From contig WHUX01000243.1 in the NCBI GenBank assembly GCA_015179025.1, forward strand, positions 1-64,000: a DNA stretch of 64,000 bases, read 5' to 3'. Shown here one piece after another: positions 23,275-33,005 of this stretch (position 1 is the first letter of the stretch; each line of letters starts with the position of its first letter). The position numbers and the translations under genes are program-made. The notes below the pieces were generated by a model. The model was not told the origin of the DNA and did not search any database. It saw only the letters and a list, made by a program, of their open reading frames with translations. The stretch is from Terfezia claveryi (taxonomy: Eukaryota; Ascomycota; Pezizomycetes; Pezizales; Pezizaceae).

Positions 23275-23954
23275 ACATGAATTCCTACGAAACATATCAC
23301 AAAGCGTGAACTCCACACATATCTCCATACAACGACTACGATTTCCCAATATGACTATTTCCAGGCCAGGCATTGAATAGTACGGCACCCGCGGGCGAAA
23401 GGGGGCTGAGCGCCATTGATCACTGTCTTGCCACTTCTCTTGTTATCCCTTATCTCATTGTCTTCGGAAAGTCTAAATTGTCGGCCTTACCAGTCGGCCT
23501 TGGCAACTATGGTTTTCCTGTATATATACCTCCCTTCCCCGCGCATTTTCCCTTCGCTCTATATCCCAGCACATTACGGCGAGCATTAGAGCGAGTAATA
23601 GAGCAAGTATTAGAGCGAGTATTGGAGCGTGTAATAGAGCGAGTATTGGAGCGAGTATTAGAGTGAGTATTAGAGCGAGTATTAGAACGAGTGTTAGGGC
23701 GAGTATTAGAGCGAGTATTAGAGCGAGTGTTAGTACGATTGGAGTAGCGATTGCATGCTCTATATATATATCTATTACTTCTGTGTATATAATTATTAGC
23801 GAATACAATGGATATTTCTGCTATGTACATATTCAATGGCTGCAATAGTGGCTACGTACCTGGCTGTCGTACATGCAAGTGGTGAGCGGGTGTGCATTGT
23901 AGAAGAGAGCGATTTGGGGCCCTGGTTCAGCAACGCCAGATATGGAACCTATAG
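23275..23954 (-). repeat. Right arm of long inverted repeat
   Basis: Mirror of 21898-22575, including the same 12-bp minisatellite on the opposite strand (about 23578-23737). Confidence 0.9.
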
Positions 23955-25759
23955 CATTAACAACCTCAATTGAGTTGTTAATGCGATAGGAATGAACTCT
24001 GACATCCAGACGTTGAGCTTATGTCAACCACCATCTGGACGGCTATTGTTGCCCCAATGGCGTCGGGATTGTATTGCGATGCAGCGCAGGGCCCTAGTTG
24101 CGTCCGGATCGTAATTCAATACCCCGGAGCGTCCGGATGCAGAGGACGCACAGGACGCAAAATCGCGTCCGGACGGTTGGTGCTGCGTCCGGACGCCAAA
24201 TTTTTTTTCCTGATGATAGTCATGGGTGAATACAGAGGAGATGACGGAGATGATGGCTCAAGCGTGACCCTCACCGTCACCGTGACACTCAGCGAGACGG
24301 AGGATTCAGATAGCATAAGTTCACTTCTAAGTAGCGAATGGGACTCGGAGGATGACGAAGTAGATCATGAAAGAGAGATGCAACGGAAGTTGAGGACCTT
24401 GAGAGCTATTTTGGCTAAGAGATACCTGCGAGAAAGGGGGGGGAACTCATCAATTCCAAAATCCAAGTACTGGAGAAATGAGGTCCTTGGGAGACTTCCA
24501 TATGACCGGTTTCGGCATTTTTTCAGAATGAATCCGGATTCTTTCTTACGAATTCTGAACCGAATACAGGATCATGAGGTGTTCAAAAATAGATCTTCCT
24601 ATATACAAGTCGACCCTATGGTACAGCTTCTGGTAGCTCTATGAAGGCTCGGGTATGAGGCTTCTTTTGGATCCAGGGTTGTATCTGTAGCCCAGCTGTT
24701 TGGGATTGGGGAGGGTACAGTTGTCTTGTATACAAGGAGGGTGATCTGTGCATTGATGGGGCTATGGGAAGAGATGGTACGTTGGTATACAAACGAAGAG
24801 AAGTCAGCTATGAGAAGGAGGTTACGAAGATCTCCACTTCTTGATCTCTTTGAGTACTGTATCGGGGTGGTTGATGGGACCTATTTCGCTTTTAAGTTTA
24901 AGCCTTACCCTGATGAAAGATCAGTCCAGTACTTTAACCATAGGAAGAAGTTCTATGACTTACAGGTGACTGTGATCTGTGACGATCTAGGCCGAATTCT
25001 GCAGTTTTCATCTGTCTACCCAGCTTCAGTACATGATGCATGGTGTTTCCGAGTCACTCGCATTGCCCAACACCCTGGTAGGTTTTTTATCTCCAACCCC
25101 AATAGGTTTGTGGCTAAGCTAACAAGTAGGTCTTAGCGGAATTCTTTAGAAGAGATGAGTTCTTGTTGGCCGACTCAGCTTATGCCCTTACCCACTAGTG
25201 TATAACCCCCTATAAGACACCGCGGGGGGGTTCTATCTCGCCCAAAACGTCAGTTCAATAAGCTCCTCAGTGGGTTATGGATTAAGGTAGAGCATACAAT
25301 TGGGAGACTCAAAGCACGCTTCTCTTTCCTGCGTTGGATACCCAACAAGGGGAATCTTAGTCCGGAACAACTACAGGAGATCTATGAGTCAATCGGAAGT
25401 GCTATTATCTTGCATAACTTCCTCCATCTCGAAGATCCCTGAGAAGATGATGATTTAGATGATGACGAAGACTTAGATATCCCTAATGACCCGGGTGAGA
25501 TGATTGGAGATGACGAAGATGTTGAAGAACACAGACATCGCGGAGTGTTAAGGAGAGAGCTATTTCTCTAGGAGTTCATAGATAGACAACGCGGAGAGGT
25601 CAATGACGATAACATAGATGAGATGGATATGGACTGATAAGCTCATGATTTGATATTGTACTAAGGTTTGAAAAAATGCTAGTAGATCATGAAAATAAGC
25701 AAGACCTATAGGTATACTAGTAAGAAAAAACACCCCGAGGAAAGATGAGAAAGATAGAA

Positions 25760-27328
25760 TTAGTTCAGCTCATCATCATCATCGTCATATCCATCTTCAT
25801 CATCGATTTCCTCTATGTTCTCTTTTTCATCTTCGATTTCATCTAGATTAACCGTATGACGATCCTGTAGCCTACGGGAAGACAGGCTAAGCTTTGGTGT
25901 AGGTTTGGATCCTTTAGCAACAACAGATGGTCCCACCCAAGATCCCATTCCTACATTGCGGTTCAGCACTACGGCGCTCTCACAGCCTCTGTTCCCGTTC
26001 CGTCCATTCCTGCTCAATACCCCATCCAGGACGTTTGACAGAGGACCTCGAGGTTCTGCAGCTGCAACAGCTGCCTTCCCTTTAGCCAATGCCAATGCCC
26101 CAGGAAACACCTCCTCGATATCCTTGTTCAGACTAGCTGCGATCTCGTATTGACGAATGAGAATCATGTTCCTCTCGTTCTCTGCCCTCAACTTCTCGAT
26201 TTGAGTTTTCTCTATCTCCAGGTGCCTATCCTTCTCCCTCTCCCGAATGAATTGGGGATCTGTCTGTACTATATACTTCAACTTTGCCGCCTCATACTTG
26301 TCTCTCCGACTCTTGGTATTTTCCTCCCATATGCCCATAAAATCTGCCGGTTTCGAGAAGGAGTTGCGATTTGACATAACTCTAGGTCTTTTCGAAGATG
26401 CCATCCCAGGGTTGAAGTTATCCAGAGTGACCTCATCATCGATTGTAAGCTTCGCACTGGTACGCTTCTTTGGCATTGGCGGAATATCAAGTTGCCCCCT
26501 TGTTCCAGACTTATTACCCCCCCTTCCTCCAGGCTCGTTGCCCTTCTTTCCAAATAGCTTGGACATCTTCTGGACCCTCTTCTCGATGGGAGTATTTGTG
26601 GAGGATTGGTTTGCAGGGGGTTGATCAACGTCGCTAAGATCAAGAGGATCTACGGGCTCGTCCAAGGCTTGAAGAGATTCTCCAAAGAGAGGACCAGTCT
26701 CATCCCCGACAAAGGTACCCATAATTGCTGATGACTGCTGGCTCATGCGAGAGACCCCATGCCTGCGGGTCGAGACGATATCCTGAGGGGAAACTTCGGG
26801 AGAGCTTACGGAGAAGGTTGAAGACGTGATACTAGCAACATCATCCATGTCCCTATCCCTAGCTTTTAGACGAATCCCACCCTCATCCAAGCCAACGGGA
26901 TTCTCCTTGGCATTGCCATGTCGCTGTCCTAACATAGGATCCAGAATCTCAAATGTCCTGCACTTCCTCTTCTGTTGTGCCAGTACACTAACCTTCACTA
27001 TTACAACCTTCCCGTCCTCATCTACCTGCTCTTCTTCTATCTCCCCTGCACCTGTCTTATCGCCAAGCTCCTTTGCTTCGTTGTAGTGCTTCAGCATAGT
27101 AAGGATATGGTTCTTAGTCCTAAGTCCCCTTGGGTCAAGTGCAATCCCTAAGTCTTGAGCCCACCCCTTCGAAATTTGGGTCTTATTCCCCATTTCCCAT
27201 TGCTTCCAGCTTTGTATGAGCCTCACCGCGAGCCTTTCATCTAAAGACTTATCCCATTTGATGTGTCCGGAACTCTCCTGAGTTGCTGCTTGTGTGGCTT
27301 TCTGTGTGAGATGCCGGGGCCTACCCAT
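25760..27328 (-). CDS. MYB/SANT-like DNA-binding protein of the Harbinger element
   Basis: An intact 522-residue single-exon frame in the transposon, convergent to the transposase. The N-terminus (residues about 20-95) has the Trp-spaced pattern of a MYB/SANT-like domain: IKWDKSLDERLAVRLIQSWK, then GWAQDLGIAL and LRTKNHILTMLKHYNEAKE. The middle is Ser/Pro-rich and low-complexity. Residues about 340-400 form a charged coiled coil (REREKDRHLEIEKTQIEKLR). The C-terminus ends in a long Glu/Asp tail. In PIF/Harbinger systems the second protein binds the transposon ends and helps bring the transposase to the nucleus. This role is inferred from position and domain. It is notable that this gene is intact while the transposase is not. 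Confidence 0.8.
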   Translation of the reverse strand: MGRPRHLTQKATQAATQESSGHIKWDKSLDERLAVRLIQSWKQWEMGNKTQISKGWAQDLGIALDPRGLRTKNHILTMLKHYNEAKELGDKTGAGEIEEEQVDEDGKVVIVKVSVLAQQKRKCRTFEILDPMLGQRHGNAKENPVGLDEGGIRLKARDRDMDDVASITSSTFSVSSPEVSPQDIVSTRRHGVSRMSQQSSAIMGTFVGDETGPLFGESLQALDEPVDPLDLSDVDQPPANQSSTNTPIEKRVQKMSKLFGKKGNEPGGRGGNKSGTRGQLDIPPMPKKRTSAKLTIDDEVTLDNFNPGMASSKRPRVMSNRNSFSKPADFMGIWEENTKSRRDKYEAAKLKYIVQTDPQFIREREKDRHLEIEKTQIEKLRAENERNMILIRQYEIAASLNKDIEEVFPGALALAKGKAAVAAAEPRGPLSNVLDGVLSRNGRNGNRGCESAVVLNRNVGMGSWVGPSVVAKGSKPTPKLSLSSRRLQDRHTVNLDEIEDEKENIEEIDDEDGYDDDDDELN

Positions 27329-28571
27329 CCTCCTTATGTTTCTAAGAGCTGACCTCCATTAGCCTATCAATGTTAGAGGGGCGGATGTTGAGTCCGGGCC
27401 TACTAAGAATTGGAGAGCTTAGCGAGCTCCTAGTGGCCTTAGTGGTAGGTCGCGTGGCCTGCTCGTGGCAAAGGGCCTTCGGCTAGCAGGTGGCAAAGTT
27501 AAAAGGCGAAAGGGTCTTTTAGCTTAGCAAGTGGCGAGCACAACAGGGACGGGTGCGCGAGGGTGATGAATGGGTTCTCGAAGAAGTGTGCAAGGAAGTA
27601 TAGAGATATAGTGCTTTCGAAGAATTATACAAGACAGTGCTTGGGTTCTGCCCTTTCTATCTAGGTAGCAGAGGCCCCTTATATAGACATCTCGGGGATC
27701 GTCCTACTCCCCCCCCACATGCCTCCGGCATGGCCTTCCTAAGCCTCGGAGACATGAATGCAAATCAATGACGAAGCAGCTTGGGAATCAATGACGGAGC
27801 AGCTTGAAAATCAATGATTGCAAATCATTGATTGGAAATAAGGGAAACGGAGACATGCTTGCAAATCAACAACGTAGACATCAGCGGCTTGGAAATCAAT
27901 GATTGGAAATCGAATATGCCTTGAACCGGTCCTCCGTAAGAAGCAGTTATCCCATAAGCCAATACGACCTAGCCCCAACCCTCTTGGTCATCGCTAGAAC
28001 GGTGCACACACTTCCTTGTCCCGGCCAGTCTCTCTACTCAACCCATAGGTATGAGCTAGAGGGCCCATTGCTAGACCTGCTGTGGGTGATCAATCCACGT
28101 CGTTGGCCTCAGCGGCTGTCGGCTTCGGTTTTCCGCCTCTGCGTAGACCACCCTCTCGTGAGATTCATAACAATCAAATCCAATCCCTGGTTGCATATAG
28201 AGTACGTACTTTAAGCTTATGCAGGACAGAACCTTGTCCGTGATGTGACGTGACGCTTGCTTTTATCCGTATGAGTTTGCAAGGTTTCAGGAGAACACAT
28301 CCCATGAACTTGGGAGCTTACGCATGCCAAGGGGGTCTTATTCCACATCTGACCTAGCGCAAGAACACGTGAGAAATCCGGCCCCTACCCAAATTGAGCC
28401 TAGGTGTTTTCAGCCTTGGTGCCCAAGCGACCCAAAAATCAATGAGCATAAGCGGTCCTTTAATCGGCTGTTTTGCGCGGTCGCAAAACAGGGTATTCAC
28501 ACCTAGAACGGTTAAAATCGCCCAACTTACCGTTCAAAAAAAAACCGTTCAAAATCAGGTTTGAATACCCC

Positions 28572-28576
28572 TAATA
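28572..28576 (+). repeat. Right target-site duplication (TAATA)
   Basis: Matches 21184-21188; see the transposon entry for the 3- versus 5-bp ambiguity. Confidence 0.75.
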
Positions 28577-28814
28577 TTCGCTTTGAGAATGGAAAACTTT
28601 CACCTATACCATACATATATGCATACAGACATATGAAAACTTACAAAATCACAAAATCACAAAAAAAAAAAGGAAAAAAAAGGAAAAAAAAGGAAAAAAA
28701 ACAAATCCCCTTTTCTGTTCATGAGAACTCTTTTCTTTAGAAATGAAATTGTGCAAGTGGTAATGTACGCACGAAATACTGTAGGTATGCATTACTCTAG
28801 AACGCCCTAGCTAG
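28577..28814. repeat. A-rich low-complexity stretch
   Basis: At about 28658-28702 the sequence is a run of A7-A10 blocks separated by GG. Nothing coding. Confidence 0.6.
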
Positions 28815-30633
28815 CTACAGTTTTTGGCCTAGCTATGATCCATGGCGGTGCTGTGATCCATGTCAACACCCCTGCCATGACACATATCCCGAGATACTAC
28901 GCTGGCCAGACTTCCTCTACAGACCGGATAAATTGTTTCCTGACACTCTTGAATATGCTCTACAATATGCGCGTACTAGCTAGTTGAGTAACTCATGTGA
29001 AGCCATCATATGCACCAATCCACCTCGAAAAGGCTGTAATTGCCCCCCCCCTCTCAGTACGACCCGTCCACCCACAGATATCATGAACTAACAACCCTAC
29101 ATAGTGCCAGCACCTTAACTTAGCATATATATTTATGTTAGGATACAATATATAGGCATAGAGCTATATAGAACGTTACTATTGTTCGGTACCGATCATG
29201 CATAATTCAGCCATTTTGAGCTTTTGGACTATAACAGCCAGTTGTTCAGTATTTTGATCCTCCTCGGCCTTTTATATCTTCTGCAGCCTCTTTACCTATC
29301 TACCTTATACAGCTCCTATATCCTCTATACCATGTGCATCTTATTATCCTGTAGATCTAATAACTTGGGTCTATTCACTATTGATCAGACAACTGAGCAA
29401 CCTGGCTACAAGAATAGTATGCATCGCTCAACAAGCCAATGGCAGATATGAGGTCAATAAAGGTCACTTCACCTAAAACGGTCCGTAGATATTGAAATCA
29501 CTAGAGATATGAGATAGAGTATGCAAATGATAGATTGAGCTCTATATCCTGTAGCAGAAATAAGATATTGTGGCAGTTTAGTATGACCTAAGCTCAGTAG
29601 CTATATATAAGAAATGAGCCAGACCATAGGGGCATGTACTGGACAGCCCGAATTAGTCTCGTGCCCCTGAAGGCCTTCCAGGAGCCGTATACGCATGAAA
29701 ATCCATATATATAGACGGTGCACCATTTGGCTAGGCCAGCTAGGTAGTCACGAGCCGTGATTAGGATCTCGTACAAACTGCTATATAAGGCAGATGAGGT
29801 TATTGTAATACTATACTATACTATATATAGAGACCTTCTGATTGCAATAAAATAGAAAGAGGCCTCTAGATGGCAATAAAAGCTACAAAGTGCAATAGAG
29901 TGGATCCGGAGGTATAGGCTGTAGACTTCCAATACCCTACCTCAGCATCAAACAACCCCCCCCCTTCAGTATATACTGGAGCTGAGGATATAAATAGGTA
30001 TTGACAATGTTAATAAATCTTTAAGAAACCTTATGCACATATATATATGTACATGAGGAAAAATATAGGGCAAAAATATCATTGAGCAGGCCTGGTGTAT
30101 AGAATATAGTGTGCAGGGCATAGAGGATATAGGAATCATGTAAGGTAGATAGGTAAAGAGGCTGCAGAAGATAGAAAAGGCCGAGGAGGATCAAAATACT
30201 GAACAACTGGCTGTTATGGTCCAAAAGCTCAAAATGGCTGAATTATGTATGATCGGTACCGAACAATAGTAACGTCCTATATAGCTCTATGCCTATATAT
30301 TGTATCCTAACATAAATATATATGCTAAGTTAAGGTGCTGGCACTATGTAGGGTTGTTAGTTCATGATATCTGCGGTGGACAGGTCATACTGAGAAGGGG
30401 GGGGGCAATTACAGCCTTTTCGAGGTGGATTGGTGCATATGATGGCTTCACATGAGTTACTCAACTAGCTAGTACGCGCATATTGTAGAGCATATTCAAG
30501 AGTGTCAGGAAACAATTTATCCGGTCTGTAGAGGAAGTCTAGCCAGCATAGTATCTCGGGATATGTATCATGGCAGGGGTGTTGACATGGATCATAGCAC
30601 CGCCATGGATCATAGCTAGGCCAAAAACTGTAG
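28815..30633. repeat. Long inverted repeat, arms of ~525 bp with ~770-bp spacer
   Basis: The left arm (about 28815-29340) and right arm (about 30110-30633) are reverse complements with a few percent difference. The outer ends are CTACAGTTTTTGGCC and its complement. Inside each arm, TGTTAGGATACAATATA resembles the start of a copia-type LTR, but similarity extends beyond it on both sides. The arms therefore are not simply two LTRs. The spacer (29341-30109) is AT-rich with no recognisable protein. It could be a foldback element or an inverted duplication of an LTR with its flank. No clear target duplication was found. Confidence 0.8.
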
Positions 30634-31280
30634 ATACCTACTGTACATACTGTATGCATCACTTAGGTTCCTCTGCATACATAGGTACTGGCACATGATA
30701 TGTCCTACATAGGTATTCTCGGATCCTCGGCAGGGGATGATTACCGTAGCTAAGAATGGGGGGGATTTGAAGATTTGAACAACCCCCTGCATGCCCCAGG
30801 TGCAACTTATTTGGAATTCTCTCGATCATCTAAGTCAACCTACAAGGTCAATGCAAGTCTCACTCTGCAAACATGCCACATACCTAAAAATTGATTCGAT
30901 ACTGGTATGTATGTATTACACTACAGAGTATTATTATTATAGAGTAATGTAATGGTTTGCCAGGTTGCACTTATAGAGTTATGTACCGTACGGGAGTAGA
31001 AACTTCAATTCATTCAGTAGTGCTATCACCATACATATGCGTGGGACATGTACAGTAGTATGTACAATGTAGATCATATGTAAGCCATGGCTGACGTGAA
31101 ACATATCAATTTGAAGGCGAACTATCTAAAGTTCAGTACGAAAAGTAAAAAAGAATGGAAACTAAGTCTTCTGCCAGGCTCCTCAGGTAACGCATGAGAG
31201 CCATCTAGTACTCGTTCCAATTTGAAATCCTTTGCTGCAAAAAGTTCCTTTACTCTGTAGCTTCTGAAAATCGTTATATG
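30634..31280. other. Intergenic, no gene seen
   Basis: AT-rich, with no conserved frame on either strand. Confidence 0.4.
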
Positions 31281-31620
31281 CCTCCGCCACCTTACCATCA
31301 TGTCTCCTTCCTCCTTCCTCCTTCCTCCTTCCTCCTTCCTCCTTCCTCCTTCCTCCTTCCTCCACGTCCCTCACCTTCTTCCCAACTTCTCCACTTCTAC
31401 ACAGGTACACAGGCTAGGGCTACATGTCGTCCCGTTTCCCTTTTCAAACCCCCTTCCGTAAACTGTGGGTTTGCCGTTTTCCGCTCCTGCACCCTTCTTT
31501 ACCATTTTATCCGCCGCCTCATTTCCCTTAATCCCCCCCACATGCACTTTTACCCATCCAATTTTAACCGCCCCTTGCCCTACTGTAGTTCATTTCTCTG
31601 TTCTACTCAAAAAGCTTATT
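31281..31620 (-). pseudogene. LINE fragment: end of RNase H domain plus pyrimidine-rich minisatellite
   Basis: On the minus strand at about 31560-31470 the translation reads GWVKVHVGGIKGNEAADKM, the typical end of the RNase H domain in Tad-type LINEs. About 110 bp further 3' is a 7-bp tandem repeat TTCCTCC (plus-strand sense, about 31308-31361, roughly 8 copies). Only a short 3' piece of the element remains; I did not recognise the reverse transcriptase upstream. Confidence 0.6.
31308..31361 (+). repeat. 7-bp microsatellite (TTCCTCC)n
   Basis: About eight consecutive copies, ending in CACGTCCC. Confidence 0.9.
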
Positions 31621-31936
31621 ATTGACAGTGGCTGGAATAATAGTCCAGTACATCCACAAGTATTACATAATAGTGAAGGACAACTACCAAGAGCTGATAT
31701 AATTTCTTCTGCAGTAGATTTAGGAAACAGATTCTCATTATATTATAAGCTGTTTGATTAAATTCCACTGTGACATCAGGATGAACCCCAAAGCCTAGTC
31801 TGGTTCCCAAAGCCTACAATATCCATCTCCGACGTTCACATAACAATGAGCACGGGCATGTCTCGTAAGATCCTTAAACTCGCATACAGTATGCAGTTCA
31901 CATTGAAATTACGATTCCAAATAAATTGAGTCTCTA

Positions 31937-32119
31937 CAGCGATTGACCGGTCGATGGGATGTAACAAGAAGCCTAGATGGGATACGGCTAAAATTACATA
32001 CAAACTCTATCAGTGCGTAGTTGACCTGAACTGTATTTTGGTTGTCTACAACCAGCTTGGGCTAGGTAACGTTATCCCATCGACCAGTCCATCCCATCGA
32101 CCGGACCGGTCAATCGCTG
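31937..32119. mobile_element. MITE of Tc1/mariner (pogo/Fot1-like) type
   Basis: Inverted ends CAGCGATTGACCGGTC (31937 onward) and their complement (ending 32119) are flanked on both sides by TA (31935-31936 and 32120-32121). The 183-bp body has no ORF. TA target sites and TIRs of this type fit pogo/Fot1 elements, so this is probably a non-autonomous derivative. Next to the right end, part of the TIR is repeated in tandem (CCCATCGACC twice). Confidence 0.8.
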
Positions 32120-32121
32120 TA

Positions 32122-33005
32122 GGTACAACGGTATGGTATCTGTCCTGCGATTGACATTAAAGTTTTGTATTTTCTTTTCATGCAAGTAGCCTCTGCCTCT
32201 GTCCCTTTGTGGTACTGTAGCTCTGCTCTTCAAATGTTCCTGCTATAGGAACGTTGCTTCCTTTCGGCGTATTAATAATATATGACGATATCTACTGTAA
32301 CGTGCGAGGTAGGACGTGCAGTTGGATTTACACGATGTGCAACTAGGCTACGCCACGCCTCCTGCAATGAATTCTTGCAGGGGAAGAAATCGCCTAGCTA
32401 TACTGCCGACTAAATCGACATGGATGATGCTTCCAGATCATGGAGAGGATTAGTACCAGTTTCTGATATTTGGATTTCTAAGCAGGTTAAAACAAAAATT
32501 TTGGATATGTTTTTGTTGGAAAAGTATTTAGCCTGGGTGCTTCGGATTTCGAGGCTGTACTTAGTTAGTAACAGAAACCAAACTCTCACAACCCCCATCA
32601 TCCATCACTAAGGGCCCAACATCTGCACACCTCGCAATCTATGGGTGTCATCGATCCAAGTGGGTTAAACTGGCCTAATAATATCCAGCTTCCTGGACGA
32701 CAGTAGCATCTGACATGTCGGTTTGCCAAAGTATAGCTTCGCCCCGGACCTATCCGCATATTATTCTACCCAGAACCAGAAAAACTTTACTCTCATAAAC
32801 ACACGCAACTGTGGTTCAACTGTGGTTCTTGAACCCAGCAAAGTGCAAGGGACTGATTAGTTATTTATTCAGACCGGTTGCCACAAAGGGTCTGGCGGAT
32901 GTCGAGTCCATTATAACAGGAGGAAATTCCAAACCTCTTAAAGTGGTTGACGAAAGCTTTAAATCTTCGCAATCCATACACCCGAGTTGGCCGAGATACC
33001 GTCGA
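32122..33005. other. Intergenic, promoter side of the SIS-domain gene
   Basis: Matching short frames on both strands at 32410-32611 look accidental. An open frame without ATG (32811-33005) runs into the next CDS and may be 5'UTR or an unresolved upstream exon. Confidence 0.4.

Larger units (their letters stand above)
21734..24200. mobile_element. Foldback-type element nested in the transposase
   Basis: A 2.4-kb insertion splits the transposase frame. Its outer ends are built from GCGTCC/GGACGC motifs: TTTGCGTCCTGTGCGTCC at about 21734 is mirrored at about 24144-24161, and further GCGTCCGGACGC palindromes lie at both ends. Inside are long inverted arms (21898-22575 and 23275-23954). A tandem array lies between them. 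No ORF has protein-like composition; the long frames in this block are read-throughs of the array. A short hairpin with 10-bp arms (about 23954-23984) sits just outside the right arm. I could not fix a target-site duplication, so the exact ends are uncertain. Confidence 0.7.
21562..25443 (+). pseudogene. Harbinger-like DDE transposase, disrupted
   Basis: The N-terminal part (21562 to about 21735) starts MPRVSQRKVLIEW, like ascomycete Harbinger transposases. It is cut off by the nested foldback element. The remainder resumes at about 24205 with an acidic Asp/Ser-rich region, then IPKSKYWRNEVLGRLPYDRF and ILNRIQDHEVF. An in-frame TGA stops it at 24642-24644. It continues with VVLYTRRVICALMGLWEEMV and GVVDGTYFAF (first catalytic Asp). 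PASVHDAWCF follows (second Asp region). After further stops and shifts come EFFRRDEFLLADSAYAL, then KVEHTIGRLKARFSFLRW (catalytic Glu) and IILHNFLHLEDP. Motif order is complete but the gene cannot make a full protein. Confidence 0.8.
21189..28571. mobile_element. PIF/Harbinger-like DNA transposon, 7.4 kb, with nested insertion
   Basis: Both ends carry a perfect 26-bp terminal inverted repeat beginning GGGGTATTCAAACCTGA (21189-21214 and 28546-28571). TAATA flanks both sides (21184-21188 and 28572-28576). This is either a 5-bp target duplication or, if the TIR starts one base further out, a 3-bp AAT duplication; Harbinger elements usually make 3-bp TWA duplications. Inside are a broken DDE transposase on the plus strand and an intact MYB/SANT-like ORF on the minus strand, the two-gene layout known for PIF/Harbinger. 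Subterminal DNA at both ends is rich in short GAACGG/CCGTTC-type repeats. A second element is inserted at 21.7-24.2 kb. The transposase is dead, so mobility would need help in trans. Confidence 0.85.

Noticed and set aside
22464..23380. Several long overlapping frames on both strands (up to 222 codons) in the foldback element
   Set aside because: They are read-throughs of the tandem array: the translations repeat Tyr/Ile-rich (TA)n text with ARVSRTYI-like phrases in many frames, as expected when the unit lacks stops.
29224..29451. A small Leu/Tyr-rich frame in the inverted repeat arm
   Set aside because: The same text occurs in the opposite arm with different reading limits; it is repeat DNA, not a conserved membrane protein.
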